In this document: one piece after another, positions 48,335 through 57,135 of the stretch | How the letters are laid out: each line of letters opens with the position of its first letter | Numbering within the stretch: the stretch's first letter is position 1 | NCBI RefSeq assembly: GCF_037543845.1 | Contig: NZ_JBBIFX010000002.1 | Coordinates: forward strand, 372,001-436,000 | Direction of reading: 5' to 3' | Source of the DNA: Gymnodinialimonas ulvae | GTDB lineage: Bacteria > Pseudomonadota > Alphaproteobacteria > Rhodobacterales > Rhodobacteraceae | DNA: 64,000 bases | The notes under the pieces: model-generated | What the model saw: only the letters and a program-made list of their open reading frames with translations | Told to the model about the DNA's origin: nothing | The model's database searches: none | Program-made: the position numbers and the translations under genes

Positions 48335-49651
48335 TCAGGCCTTGGTGAATTCCGGGTAGGCTTCCATGCCCAGTTCGGAGACATCGAGACCGTTGATCTC
48401 TTCCTCTTCGCTGACCCGGATGCCGATCACGGCCTTCAGGATGAACCAGATGATCAGGCTCGCGACGAAGGTGAACACACCGTAGGCGACGATCCCCATG
48501 AGCTGCGTGCCGAGGGCGGCGTCGCCGTTGTAGAAGACCACGGCGATGGTGCCCCAGATCCCTGCGAAGAGGTGAACCGGGATGGCGCCGACGACGTCGT
48601 CGATCTTGAGCTTGTCGAGAAGCGGCACGGTCAGCACGACGATCACACCACCGACGGCACCGATCCAGAGCGCACCAAAGAGGGTGGGCGCCAGCGGCTC
48701 GGCGGTGATGGAGACCAGGCCGGCCAGAGCGCCGTTGAGCACCATGGTCAGGTCGGGCTTGCCATACATCACCTGCGTCAGGATCAGGGCGGTGACGGCG
48801 CCCGCAGCGGCAGCCATGTTGGTGTTGGCGAAAATGCGCGACACGTCGGAGACGTCACCCACGGTGCCCATGGCAAGCTGCGAGCCGCCGTTGAAGCCGA
48901 ACCAACCCAGCCACAGGATGAACGTACCCAGCGTTGCGAGGGCAAGGTTCGAACCGGGCATCGGGTTCACTTTGCCGTCCTTGTACTTGCCAAGACGCGG
49001 GCCGAGCACGATGGCACCGGCCAGAGCAGCCCAACCACCCACGGAGTGCACAACGGTCGAACCGGCGAAGTCGGAGAAGCCAGCCTCGGACAACCAGCCG
49101 CCGCCCCACTGCCAGGAGCCGGAAATCGGGTAAAGCACACCGGTCAGCAGCACGACGAAGATCAGGAACGGCCAAAGCTTGATGCGTTCGGCCAGTGCGC
49201 CCGACACGATCGAGGCGGTGGCAGCCACAAACACCAGCTGGAAGAAGAAATCCGAACCCACGGAGGCATAGTCAAGCGCCGCATCCGCCGCCGCAACGCC
49301 CACTGGGTCGAGCACGGTGATCTGGAAGAAGCTGCCCACGTAACCGTTGAAATCGCCCGGATACATGAGGTTGAAGCCCATGAGCCAATACATGATCGCG
49401 GCCACAGAAAAGAGCCCGATATTCTTGGTCATCTGCATGGTGACGTTCTTGGAGCGCACCAGCCCGCCTTCGAGCATGGCAAAGCCCGCGGCCATGAAGA
49501 ACACGAGGAAACCGGCCATGCAGAACAGCAGGGTGGTCATGATGTAGGGGCCGATTTCGTCGAAGGACGGCGCGGCGTCCTGCGCGATGCCCATCGTCGG
49601 AAGCGTGGCAAGAGCCACGGCTGCGACGGGAAGGAGATACTTGGTTTTCAT
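48335..49651 (-). CDS. amtB: Ammonium transporter
   Basis: Membrane protein of 438 residues with a cleavable signal (MKTKYLLPVAAVALATLPTM..AQ) and eleven Amt helices. Family marks: FFMAAGFAMLEGGLVRSKNV, DFAGSTVVHSVGGWAALAGA with the first pore His, LGWFGFNGGS, and the second pore His in AIPVHLFAGIWGT. Imports ammonium under nitrogen limitation and is gated by GlnK. 37 bases after glnK on the same strand. Long upstream frame to 49837 runs through glnK and is rejected. Confidence 0.97.
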   Translation of the reverse strand: MKTKYLLPVAAVALATLPTMGIAQDAAPSFDEIGPYIMTTLLFCMAGFLVFFMAAGFAMLEGGLVRSKNVTMQMTKNIGLFSVAAIMYWLMGFNLMYPGDFNGYVGSFFQITVLDPVGVAAADAALDYASVGSDFFFQLVFVAATASIVSGALAERIKLWPFLIFVVLLTGVLYPISGSWQWGGGWLSEAGFSDFAGSTVVHSVGGWAALAGAIVLGPRLGKYKDGKVNPMPGSNLALATLGTFILWLGWFGFNGGSQLAMGTVGDVSDVSRIFANTNMAAAAGAVTALILTQVMYGKPDLTMVLNGALAGLVSITAEPLAPTLFGALWIGAVGGVIVVLTVPLLDKLKIDDVVGAIPVHLFAGIWGTIAVVFYNGDAALGTQLMGIVAYGVFTFVASLIIWFILKAVIGIRVSEEEEINGLDVSELGMEAYPEFTKA

Positions 49652-49688
49652 CTGTCTCTCATACCTTTGAATTGCAGGGACGCTGGCG

Positions 49689-50027
49689 TCAAAGCGCGTC
49701 GTCGTTGGTCTCGCCGGTGCGCACGCGCACGGCGCTTTGCACGTCGAGGACGAAAATCTTGCCGTCGCCGATCTTGTCGGTCTTGGCGGTGTTCTGGATG
49801 GTCTCCACGACCTGATCGGCCATGGACGCGGCCACAACGATCTCCAGTTTCACCTTTGGCACGAAATTCACGGCATATTCGGCGCCGCGATAAATCTCGG
49901 TGTGTCCGGATTGCGAGCCGAAGCCCTTGATCTCTGTCACCATCATGCCGCGCACGCCGATGGTGGTCAGCGCTTCGCGGACCTCCTCCAGCTTGAACGG
50001 TTTGATTGCTGCAATGATGAGTTTCAC
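49689..50027 (-). CDS. glnK: Nitrogen regulatory protein PII (GlnK)
   Basis: Trimeric signal protein of 112 residues: MKLIIAAIKPFKLEEVREAL, T-loop with uridylylation site Tyr51 in RGAEYAVNF, and the ATP/2-oxoglutarate B-loop GKIFVLDVQ (GDGKIFV). Paired with amtB, hence GlnK rather than GlnB. Blocks AmtB when nitrogen is plentiful. Presumably NtrC-controlled; I could not place a certain -24/-12 promoter. Upstream leader contains a strong hairpin (50059-50091). Confidence 0.96.
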   Translation of the reverse strand: MKLIIAAIKPFKLEEVREALTTIGVRGMMVTEIKGFGSQSGHTEIYRGAEYAVNFVPKVKLEIVVAASMADQVVETIQNTAKTDKIGDGKIFVLDVQSAVRVRTGETNDDAL

Positions 50028-50334
50028 GTTTTACCACCCCTCACGGTTGTTAACTGTCCCCCACGGCCTGCTGGCCGGGCCGTCTGTGGGGTTAAGACAG
50101 GCCGAGAGGGGGGCGAGAGCAACGAATGCGGCGCGGATTCCACGCCATCGGAAGAGGCATTTGCAAAATTTTTGCGCATTTTTAGGCAGAAGCCTATTTT
50201 TTGTGCGAAACGAAAATCCACCTGTTGGCTCTGCCCCCTTCGCAAGCGACTCGAATTTGCCTATCTTCATCCCCAAATGAAGAAGGCCCCGGCACTTGCC
50301 GCAATTGGGCCCCTGAATGAGGCAAGAGGCACAA
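50028..50334. other. Divergent regulatory region between glnK and the class A PBP gene
   Basis: No gene supported. Two structures: CCCCAC..GGCC / GGCC..GTGGGG hairpin at 50059-50091, which would sit in the glnK leader about 32-64 bases before its ATG; and TAGGC-AGAA-GCCTA followed by six Ts at 50183-50202, which on the plus strand has the form of a small intrinsic terminator upstream of the PBP gene. The middle is AT-rich (TTTGCAAAATTTTTGCGC), the probable promoter zone. Confidence 0.45.
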
Positions 50335-52629
50335 ATGAGCCCTTCTGGAAATGGCAGACGCCGGTTGGTTGCCGACCGTCGCGGCACGCAAGCCCCGAAA
50401 CGGGCTGCCCCAAGACGACCTGCGAAGTCGAAACGCGCGTCCTCGGGCGGCGGCGGGGGTCGTGGATCGGGTAGCGGCGGACGCGGTGGCGGGCGTCAAC
50501 CGCGCCGCAAGGCCCCGCGGCGCGGCGGCATCGCAGGCTTTTTCGGCGCGGTCTTCCGGTTTGTTTTCGGATTGATCTGGCGCGTGATCTGGCGCGGTGC
50601 GGTTGTGGTGACGCTGCTGATCGCGATGGCGATTGGCTATTATTACACGCAGCTGCCCGATGCCGACACGTTGGTCGATGCCCGCGCGCGTGGGTCGGTC
50701 ACGATGTTGGACCGGCACGGCGAGGTATTTGCCTGGCGCGGGGAGCAGTTTGGCGGGGCGATCGACCCCGACACCACGTCGCCGCATTTGGTCAACGCCG
50801 TGGTGGCGACCGAGGATCGCCGGTTCTGGCGGCATTTGGGCGTCAGCCCGCGCGGAATCGCGAGTGCGATCCGGATCAACATGCGCGAAGGGCGTGGGCC
50901 GTTGCGCGGGCATGGCGGGTCTACCCTGACGCAGCAGACGGCGAAATTGATGTGCCTTGGCGTGCCCTTCGATCAGGACACATGGGACAGCGAGGCCGCG
51001 TATGAGGCCGATTGCCGTCGCACGACCCTCTGGCGAAAGGCGCAGGAGATGGTTTTCGCATTCGCGATGGAGCTGCGGTACAGCAAATCGGAAATCCTTT
51101 CGATCTACCTGAACCGGGCCTATCTGGGCGCGGGCGCACGCGGGTTCGAGGCCGCGTCACAGCGGTATTTCGGCATCTCGTCGACCGAAGTGAACCCGCA
51201 GCAAGCCGCGATGTTGGCGGGGCTCTTGGTGGCGCCGACGCGGTTTGCGCCGACCAACAACCTGCAACGGAGCCAGGAACGCGCCAATCTGGTACTTGGT
51301 CTGATGGAAGAGCAATCCTACCTGAGCGCTGCGGAAGCGGATCGCGCGCGGGCCAACCCGGCGACCTTGTCGGCCGCCGCAGGGCAGGACACCGGCGGGT
51401 ATTTCGCCGATTGGATCATGCAATCCGGCCCTGATTTCCTGACCGGCGAGACCACCGAAGACGTCATCATCCGCACCACGTTCGACCCCGACATCCAGGC
51501 GGCGGCCGAGGCCGCGGTGGCCAATGTATTCGCCAATCAGGTGCGCGACGGGTCCGAGGCGGAAACTGCAATCGTGGTTATGAGCGCCGATGGCGCGGTG
51601 CGCGCGATGGTGGGCGGGCGCGATTTGGCCGGGGGGGGCTTGTTCAACCGCGCGACGCAAGCGTTCCGCCAGACGGGATCGGCGTTCAAACCGTTCGTCT
51701 ACGCGACCGCGCTGGATCTGGGGTTCCGGTTCGATGATCTGGTGCTCGATGCGGAGCTGTGCATCGACGTGCCGGGGTCTGGGCCGTATTGCCCTGAGAA
51801 TTACACCAACAGGTATTCCGGGACCGTGACGCTGACCGATGCGCTGCGCGATTCGCTGAACACGACCGCGGTGCGCCTGTCGGAAGAGGTGGGCCGCGAT
51901 CTGGTGCGGACGGTGGCGTCGCAATTCGGCATCGAGAGCGATCTGGCGGCGGGCCCGGCGCTGGCGCTGGGGGCGTCGGAATCGACCCTGATCGAGATGA
52001 CGGGGGCCTATGCGGGCATCCTGAACGGTGGCTCAGCGGTGCGGCCCTTCGGCCTCACGGAGCTACGGTTGTTGGGGGAAGACACCCCGATGTTCGAACA
52101 AAGCACAGGTATCCAGGAACGTGTGATTTCGGAAGGCTCGGCGCGGCAACTCACTTACATGATGAGCCAGGTCACGGCGGCGGGCACCGGGCGACGGGCA
52201 GGTCTGTCGGATCGGCCTACGGCTGGCAAAACCGGTACGACGAACAGCGCGCGAGATGCCTGGTTCGTTGGGTTCACGGCGGATTACGTGGCCGGTGTGT
52301 GGATGGGATATGATGATAACCGCCCGCTCAGCGGTGTGACCGGGGGCGGGTTGCCCGCGGAGATCTGGCGGCAGGCAATGGAAAATATCCACTCGGATCT
52401 ACCCGCGCGGCCCTTGCCTATGATCGACCCAATCGCCGAAGCGCGGCCCGCCGAGCAACCGCAAGTGTTGAATGACTACGGTTTGGTCCGGGACGGAAGC
52501 GGGCGGCTTGTGGGGCCGGTGACCCCGCGCGGGACGCGGGTTCCGATCGGCAATACGCAGGGTCAGGGCAACCTGGGCAATGCGATCAACGAGGTGTTGA
52601 ACCAGATCTTCGGGCCCGCCGCGAACTAG
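50335..52629 (+). CDS. Class A penicillin-binding protein (PBP1A-type)
   Basis: Bifunctional peptidoglycan synthase of 764 residues. Very basic, glycine-rich cytoplasmic tail (about 1-70, RRRLVADRRG and GGGGGRGSGSGGRGGG), one membrane helix (about 85-105), GT51 transglycosylase domain with catalytic Glu in VVATEDRRFWRH, GGSTLTQQ and KAQEMVFAFAMEL..KSEILSIYLNRAYLG, then transpeptidase domain with Ser in TGSAFKPFVYA, SLN in RDSLNTTAVR and AGKTGTTNSARDAWFVGF. Start ATG 50335 has AGAGG upstream. Convergent with ggt. Confidence 0.95.
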   Translation: MSPSGNGRRRLVADRRGTQAPKRAAPRRPAKSKRASSGGGGGRGSGSGGRGGGRQPRRKAPRRGGIAGFFGAVFRFVFGLIWRVIWRGAVVVTLLIAMAIGYYYTQLPDADTLVDARARGSVTMLDRHGEVFAWRGEQFGGAIDPDTTSPHLVNAVVATEDRRFWRHLGVSPRGIASAIRINMREGRGPLRGHGGSTLTQQTAKLMCLGVPFDQDTWDSEAAYEADCRRTTLWRKAQEMVFAFAMELRYSKSEILSIYLNRAYLGAGARGFEAASQRYFGISSTEVNPQQAAMLAGLLVAPTRFAPTNNLQRSQERANLVLGLMEEQSYLSAAEADRARANPATLSAAAGQDTGGYFADWIMQSGPDFLTGETTEDVIIRTTFDPDIQAAAEAAVANVFANQVRDGSEAETAIVVMSADGAVRAMVGGRDLAGGGLFNRATQAFRQTGSAFKPFVYATALDLGFRFDDLVLDAELCIDVPGSGPYCPENYTNRYSGTVTLTDALRDSLNTTAVRLSEEVGRDLVRTVASQFGIESDLAAGPALALGASESTLIEMTGAYAGILNGGSAVRPFGLTELRLLGEDTPMFEQSTGIQERVISEGSARQLTYMMSQVTAAGTGRRAGLSDRPTAGKTGTTNSARDAWFVGFTADYVAGVWMGYDDNRPLSGVTGGGLPAEIWRQAMENIHSDLPARPLPMIDPIAEARPAEQPQVLNDYGLVRDGSGRLVGPVTPRGTRVPIGNTQGQGNLGNAINEVLNQIFGPAAN

Positions 52630-52650
52630 GCGCGGCGGTGCGCCCGGCGG

Positions 52651-54219
52651 TCAGTATCCCAGCGCGATGCCGTCCTTGCGGGGGTCGCTGCCGCCTTCAA
52701 GCACGCCATCGGGCCGGATGCGGATGGCTTGCGCGCCACCGACCGCTGTCTCGGGGATCTGCACGTTGTGGCCCTTGGCGGCGAGCCCGTCGTGCACCGC
52801 TTGCCCATACCCGCGTTCGACCTTCACATGCCCGGCCTCAGCAAAGCTGCGCGGGCCGTCGATGGCAGCCTGCGGACCCATGCCGTAATCCACGATATTC
52901 GACACGAAACGCGCGTGGCCCGCGGATTGATACGCGCCGCCCATGACGCCGAAGGGCATCAGCGATCCGTCGTCGAGTTTCAGCATTCCGGGGATGATCG
53001 TGTGCATCGGACGCTTGCCGGGGCCGACTTCGTTCGGGTGCCCCTGTTCGAGGGTGAATCCGCCGCCGCGGTTCTGGAACAGGATACCGAATGTGTCGGA
53101 CGCGAGGCCGGAGCCGAAGGAATGGAAGATCGAATAGATCAGGCTGACGGCGCGCCGATCTTTGTCGACGACGGTGATGTAGATCGTCTCCTTGTGGACA
53201 TTGTCGGAGGCGGCGCGCGGGTCGGGCATGGCCGTGTCGGGGTTGATCAGGTCCGCCAGGGCCTTTGCGGTGCCCTTCGACAGCATATGATCGAGGCGGG
53301 TGACGTGATCCATATCGGCGATGAACTGGTCGCGGGCGTCGTAGCCGAGCTTGGTGGCCTCGGCCTCCAGATGCGCGCGCTGGGTGCTGAATGGGTCGTC
53401 CTGCGGGTCCATCGTTTCGAGCATGTTGAGGATCAGCATCGCCGTCGCGCCCTGCCCGTTGGGCGGCAGTTCAAGCAATTCCGCGCCGCGATATCTGGAG
53501 CGGAGCGGCTCGACGTAGGTGCATTGCGTTGCCGCGAAATCGTCCAGCGTGTGGCTGCCGCCGAGCGCGCGGAGGGAGGCGACCATATCCTCGGCGACCT
53601 CGCCCTCGTAGAACCCGGTGCGCCCTTCTGCGGCAACACGGCGCAGGACCTCGGCCTGCCCTGGGGCGGCGAAACGCGCGCCGACCGGCAGGGGGGCGTC
53701 GTCTTTCAGGAACAGGCTGCGGGCGTGGCCGGAGAGGAGTGCGGCGCTTTGGGTGTAGTCGAACGCAACGCGCGGGGCGACCGGGATACCGGCGTCGGCA
53801 TAGTGGATCGAGGGGGCGAGGACGCGGTCGAGTGGCAGGTGCCCGTGATCGCCATGCAGGCGGCAGAAGCCGTCGATGGCGCCGGGGACGGTGACGGCGC
53901 CGACGTCATAAAGCGGCATGGTGTCGTATTTGGCGCGAAGGGCGTCGGCATCAATCCCGGCGGGGGCGCGGCCGGACGCGTTGAGGCCGATGATCTGGCC
54001 GTCGGGTTGCGAGACGAGGGCGAACATGTCGCCGCCGATGCCGGTGCTTTGCGGTTCACAAAAGCCGAGCAGGATTGCCGCGCCGATGGCGGCATCCACC
54101 GCGTTGCCGCCCGCTTGCAACAGGGCGATGGCGGTCTGCGTGGCGAGGGGGTGCGATGTGGCGCACATCCCTTGATCGGCGAAAACGGCCGACCGGCCTG
54201 GTTTGTGAAAATCGCGCAT
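52651..54219 (-). CDS. ggt: Gamma-glutamyltransferase family protein
   Basis: Ntn-hydrolase of 522 residues. Seen: TSHPLATQTAIALLQAGGNAVDAAIG near the start, CEPQSTGIGGDMFALV, and the autocleavage/catalytic Thr345 in KETIYITVVD, with the later GGAYQSAGHARF loop. No signal peptide, so cytoplasmic, unlike E. coli Ggt; related forms act on gamma-glutamyl compounds or cephalosporin-type amides. Start ATG 54219 with GGGGAG upstream. Converges with the PBP gene. Confidence 0.9.
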   Translation of the reverse strand: MRDFHKPGRSAVFADQGMCATSHPLATQTAIALLQAGGNAVDAAIGAAILLGFCEPQSTGIGGDMFALVSQPDGQIIGLNASGRAPAGIDADALRAKYDTMPLYDVGAVTVPGAIDGFCRLHGDHGHLPLDRVLAPSIHYADAGIPVAPRVAFDYTQSAALLSGHARSLFLKDDAPLPVGARFAAPGQAEVLRRVAAEGRTGFYEGEVAEDMVASLRALGGSHTLDDFAATQCTYVEPLRSRYRGAELLELPPNGQGATAMLILNMLETMDPQDDPFSTQRAHLEAEATKLGYDARDQFIADMDHVTRLDHMLSKGTAKALADLINPDTAMPDPRAASDNVHKETIYITVVDKDRRAVSLIYSIFHSFGSGLASDTFGILFQNRGGGFTLEQGHPNEVGPGKRPMHTIIPGMLKLDDGSLMPFGVMGGAYQSAGHARFVSNIVDYGMGPQAAIDGPRSFAEAGHVKVERGYGQAVHDGLAAKGHNVQIPETAVGGAQAIRIRPDGVLEGGSDPRKDGIALGY

Positions 54220-54538
54220 GATGCTCCCCTTCTTGTCAGCTGGGGAACCCTAGGCGCGGTGGCGGTGATGGCAAGTGCGATCGACGCGCGGTGTGTCAGG
54301 CGATTTTATTTCGGGAAGGTTGTCGCCGCAGAGGACCTCGACGCCACGCACTGGGTGGGGGCTTTGACACGCGACGTCGAGGGAAGCCTCTGCAGCTACC
54401 CTCTCTGTATCGTCGGCGTTGGGGGCGGGCGTTTGATCGAAACAAGGCATTGTCGTGTCAAAACGCTCCAATTTCTGAACAATGCAAAGGTTTCTGCCGA
54501 ACTTGTTGTACCGTGCGATCCCGGTACAGAGCCGCCAT
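54220..54538. other. Intergenic stretch between ggt and the RbaW-like gene
   Basis: No convincing gene; a 73-residue frame (54250-54471, minus) has no ribosome site or family resemblance. An inverted repeat GTACCG / CGGTAC with an 8-base loop at 54508-54527 sits 12 bases past the RbaW-like stop and may end that transcript, though no T-run follows. Confidence 0.4.
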
Positions 54539-54976
54539 TCAAGATGCGGGAATCGGAATCGAAAAGGCCAACAGATTGCAATCGCCGTCCCGGGAATAGC
54601 TCAGCCCTGTGGTCAACGCGTGGATCATGGCCCATCCGAAGCCACCTTCGGGCAAGGCGTCACGACCGTCCTCGTCCAGCGCAGGCATGCCGCCGTTTGG
54701 TGGGCTTCCTTCGGGCATGGTGATGCCGTGATCCGTGACCCTGACGTCCAGGGTCATATCACGGAAGGCCAGAATCAGTTCGACCGGGTGACCGGCTTCG
54801 AACTGATAGGCATGTTCCACAATGTTATTGAGAACCTCGCCCAGAATGATCTGAGCGACATCCCCAATCTCCGCAAAGGCAGGAGTGTCGTCGATGCTTT
54901 GCCGGACCCCTTCAAGGGTGCTGCGCACTTCCTCCACCTCGGAGGTGAGGGTGAAAACATGTTCAGTCGGCGCCAA
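54539..54976 (-). CDS. RsbW/RbaW-like anti-sigma factor kinase
   Basis: Protein of 145 residues with a GHKL (HATPase_c_2) fold: N-box QIILGEVLNNIVEHAY, G1 DVRVTDHGITMP, G2 LPEGGFGWAMIHAL. Such proteins bind a sigma factor and phosphorylate the STAS antagonist. Start is TTG at 54976, supported by GGAGGGG five bases upstream; no in-frame ATG exists after the preceding stop. Adjacent STAS gene 45 bases upstream makes a partner-switching pair, as RbaV/RbaW in Rhodobacter capsulatus, where they affect gene-transfer-agent production. No sigma factor or phosphatase gene in the window. Confidence 0.83.
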   Translation of the reverse strand: MAPTEHVFTLTSEVEEVRSTLEGVRQSIDDTPAFAEIGDVAQIILGEVLNNIVEHAYQFEAGHPVELILAFRDMTLDVRVTDHGITMPEGSPPNGGMPALDEDGRDALPEGGFGWAMIHALTTGLSYSRDGDCNLLAFSIPIPAS

Positions 54977-55021
54977 ACGGACCCCTCCCCATACGTGATC
55001 TGCCGATTGGATGCGTGTTGA

Positions 55022-55372
55022 TCACTCGGCGGCGTGCGGCGCGGCGGCGGCGGAGAGCGCATCCCCCAACGTCGGGAAGATCGCGAAGACGGTATTCATC
55101 CGGGTCAGCATCATGACCTTTTCGACGGCGGGTTGAAGCCCGGCAAGCGCCATGGCTCGATTCGGTCCCATTGCCTTATAGACGGCAACGATCGAGCCAA
55201 GGCCGCTGGAATCGAGGAACTCGACTTGCGACATATCGAGGATCACATCCGCATCGCCATCCGTCAGGTTGCGAAAGTCTTCCTTGAACTGAATCGCGAT
55301 ACTTGCATCAAGGCGGCTGTCCTCAACATGGACAACCTGTGCGTGATCGTGGTCACTGGACGTGAGAGGCAT
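55022..55372 (-). CDS. STAS-domain anti-sigma factor antagonist (RbaV-like)
   Basis: Protein of 116 residues with a STAS fold: SRLDASIAIQFKEDFRNL, VILDMSQVEFLDSSGLGSIV containing the phosphorylatable Ser near 55-56, and ALAGLQPAVEKVMMLTRM. Unphosphorylated it binds the RsbW/RbaW-type kinase and frees the sigma factor. First gene of the pair; divergent from the thiolase gene 89 bases away. Confidence 0.9.
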   Translation of the reverse strand: MPLTSSDHDHAQVVHVEDSRLDASIAIQFKEDFRNLTDGDADVILDMSQVEFLDSSGLGSIVAVYKAMGPNRAMALAGLQPAVEKVMMLTRMNTVFAIFPTLGDALSAAAAPHAAE

Positions 55373-55461
55373 GGCGTTTTCTCCAACAAAGCGATTTGTT
55401 GGGGAGGCTAGGAGCCAAGTCTTACAAATTCGTTGTCAGCATCCGGGGGAAATTCGGAAAG

Positions 55462-56634
55462 ATGAATCAAGTTGTCATCACCGGGGCGGCGCGCACGCCG
55501 ATGGGCGGGTTTCAGGGCAGCCTCTCGCCGCTAGCGGCGTCTGAACTGGGCGGCGCGGCCATGCGCGCGGCGTTGCAGGGCGCGGGCGGGCCTCGTGTCG
55601 ACGAGGTCCTCATGGGATGCGTCTTGCCCGCAGGGCAAGGACAGGCCCCCGCGCGACAGGCCGGGTTTCACGCGGGCCTCGATGACAGTGTGCCGGCGAC
55701 AACGCTCAACAAGATGTGTGGATCGGGCATGAAAGCGGCGATGATGGCGCATGATGCACTGGCGCTTGGTCAGGCGGATGTGATTGTTGCGGGGGGCATG
55801 GAATCAATGACAAACGCGCCCTATTTGGTGCCCGCGATGCGGGGTGGGGCGCGGATCGGACACCAGAAAACGCTGGATCATATGTTCCTCGACGGACTGG
55901 AAGACGCCTATGACAAGGGCCGTCTGATGGGTACGTTTGCGGAAGATTGCGCGGAGGCGTTTCAGTTCACCCGTGACGCGCAGGATGCCTATGCGCTGCA
56001 ATCGTTGGAGAACGCGCTGAACGCGATCAAGGAGGGCGCGTTCGACGCGGAGGTGACGCCCGTGACGGTGACGACGCGGGCCGCGCGCGCGGATGTCGCG
56101 ACCGACGAGCAGCCCGGCAATGCGCGCCCCGACAAGATCCCGCATCTCAAGCCCGCGTTCCGCGAGGGCGGCACGGTCACGGCGGCCAATTCCTCGTCAA
56201 TCTCGGACGGCGCGGCGGCGCTGGTTCTGGCACGCGCCGAGGCGGCCGAAGCGCAAGGTCTGCCGATCCGCGCCCGCGTTCTGGGCCATGCGTCCCACGC
56301 GCAGGCGCCCGCGTTGTTCCCGACGGCGCCGGTGCCCGCGGCGCAAAAACTGCTCGACCGGTTGGGATGGACGACGGACGACGTGGACCTGTGGGAGGTC
56401 AACGAAGCCTTCGCTGTGGTGCCGATGGCCTTCATGCACGAGATGAACATCCCCCGCGACAAGGTAAACGTGAACGGCGGGGCCTGCGCGCTTGGCCACC
56501 CGATCGGCGCGTCCGGTGCGCGGATCATGGTGACGCTGCTCCATGCCCTTGAGGCACGTGGCCTGAAACGCGGGATCGCGGCCATCTGCATCGGCGGCGG
56601 AGAAGGCACCGCCATCGCGATCGAGCGCAACTGA
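55462..56634 (+). CDS. Acetyl-CoA C-acetyltransferase (thiolase)
   Basis: Thiolase of 390 residues with all catalytic residues: Cys86 in LNKMCGSGMKA, His and Asn/Glu in WEVNEAFA, GHPIGASGAR and final Cys in ICIGGGEGTA. Condenses two acetyl-CoA to acetoacetyl-CoA or runs in reverse in degradation. Not beside phaB, so the pathway (polyhydroxybutyrate, ketone-body or fatty-acid use) is open. Start ATG 55462 with GGAAAG upstream; the longer frame is rejected. Confidence 0.94.
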   Translation: MNQVVITGAARTPMGGFQGSLSPLAASELGGAAMRAALQGAGGPRVDEVLMGCVLPAGQGQAPARQAGFHAGLDDSVPATTLNKMCGSGMKAAMMAHDALALGQADVIVAGGMESMTNAPYLVPAMRGGARIGHQKTLDHMFLDGLEDAYDKGRLMGTFAEDCAEAFQFTRDAQDAYALQSLENALNAIKEGAFDAEVTPVTVTTRAARADVATDEQPGNARPDKIPHLKPAFREGGTVTAANSSSISDGAAALVLARAEAAEAQGLPIRARVLGHASHAQAPALFPTAPVPAAQKLLDRLGWTTDDVDLWEVNEAFAVVPMAFMHEMNIPRDKVNVNGGACALGHPIGASGARIMVTLLHALEARGLKRGIAAICIGGGEGTAIAIERN

Positions 56635-56649
56635 GCCCATCTTTGTTCC

Positions 56650-57120
56650 ATGAAAATGCAAAATCCCAAACGTGCAGACTACGCTGATCTCGCCAAGATC
56701 ATCGCCTCGTTGACCGAAGGCGAAACCGATCACGTTGCCCTGATGGCCACACTTGCCTCTGAGCTTCACCATGCCGATGACCGGTTCGACTGGACCGGGT
56801 TCTATCGGGTGACGGAGCCGGGGCTTTTGAAGATCGGGCCCTATCAAGGCGGGCATGGTTGTTTGCAAATCCCCTTCGAAAAAGGCGTTTGCGGGGCGGC
56901 GGCGCGCACGGGCGAAGTGCAGCTGGTCGCGGATGTGGAGGCGTTTCCGGGGCATATCGCCTGCGCGTCGTCGACACGTTCGGAAATCGTGTTGCCAGTG
57001 CATGACGGAGCGGGAGAGATCATCGCAGTTCTGGATATCGACAGCGACCAGCCCGCCGCGTTCACCGAGGAAGATGCCGCGCAGCTTGCCGCGATCTTGC
57101 GGGATACGTTTGCGCGTTAG
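56650..57120 (+). CDS. Free methionine-(R)-sulfoxide reductase (GAF type)
   Basis: GAF-domain protein of 156 residues matching the fRMsr/YebR type: DDRFDWTGFYRV, Cys71 (GGHGCLQIPF), Cys81 (KGVCGAAART) and Cys105 (HIACASSTRSEIVLPV), the three cysteines used in catalysis, and AVLDIDSDQPAAF. Reduces free Met-R-sulfoxide with thioredoxin as donor. Starts 15 bases after the thiolase stop; converges on rmuC. Confidence 0.92.
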   Translation: MKMQNPKRADYADLAKIIASLTEGETDHVALMATLASELHHADDRFDWTGFYRVTEPGLLKIGPYQGGHGCLQIPFEKGVCGAAARTGEVQLVADVEAFPGHIACASSTRSEIVLPVHDGAGEIIAVLDIDSDQPAAFTEEDAAQLAAILRDTFAR

Positions 57121-57135
57121 GCACCGGCGCGCGCG

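Noticed and set aside
52729..54723. 664-codon plus-strand frame
   Set aside because: Opposite ggt with its catalytic Thr and motifs; extends through a non-coding gap with no ribosome site.
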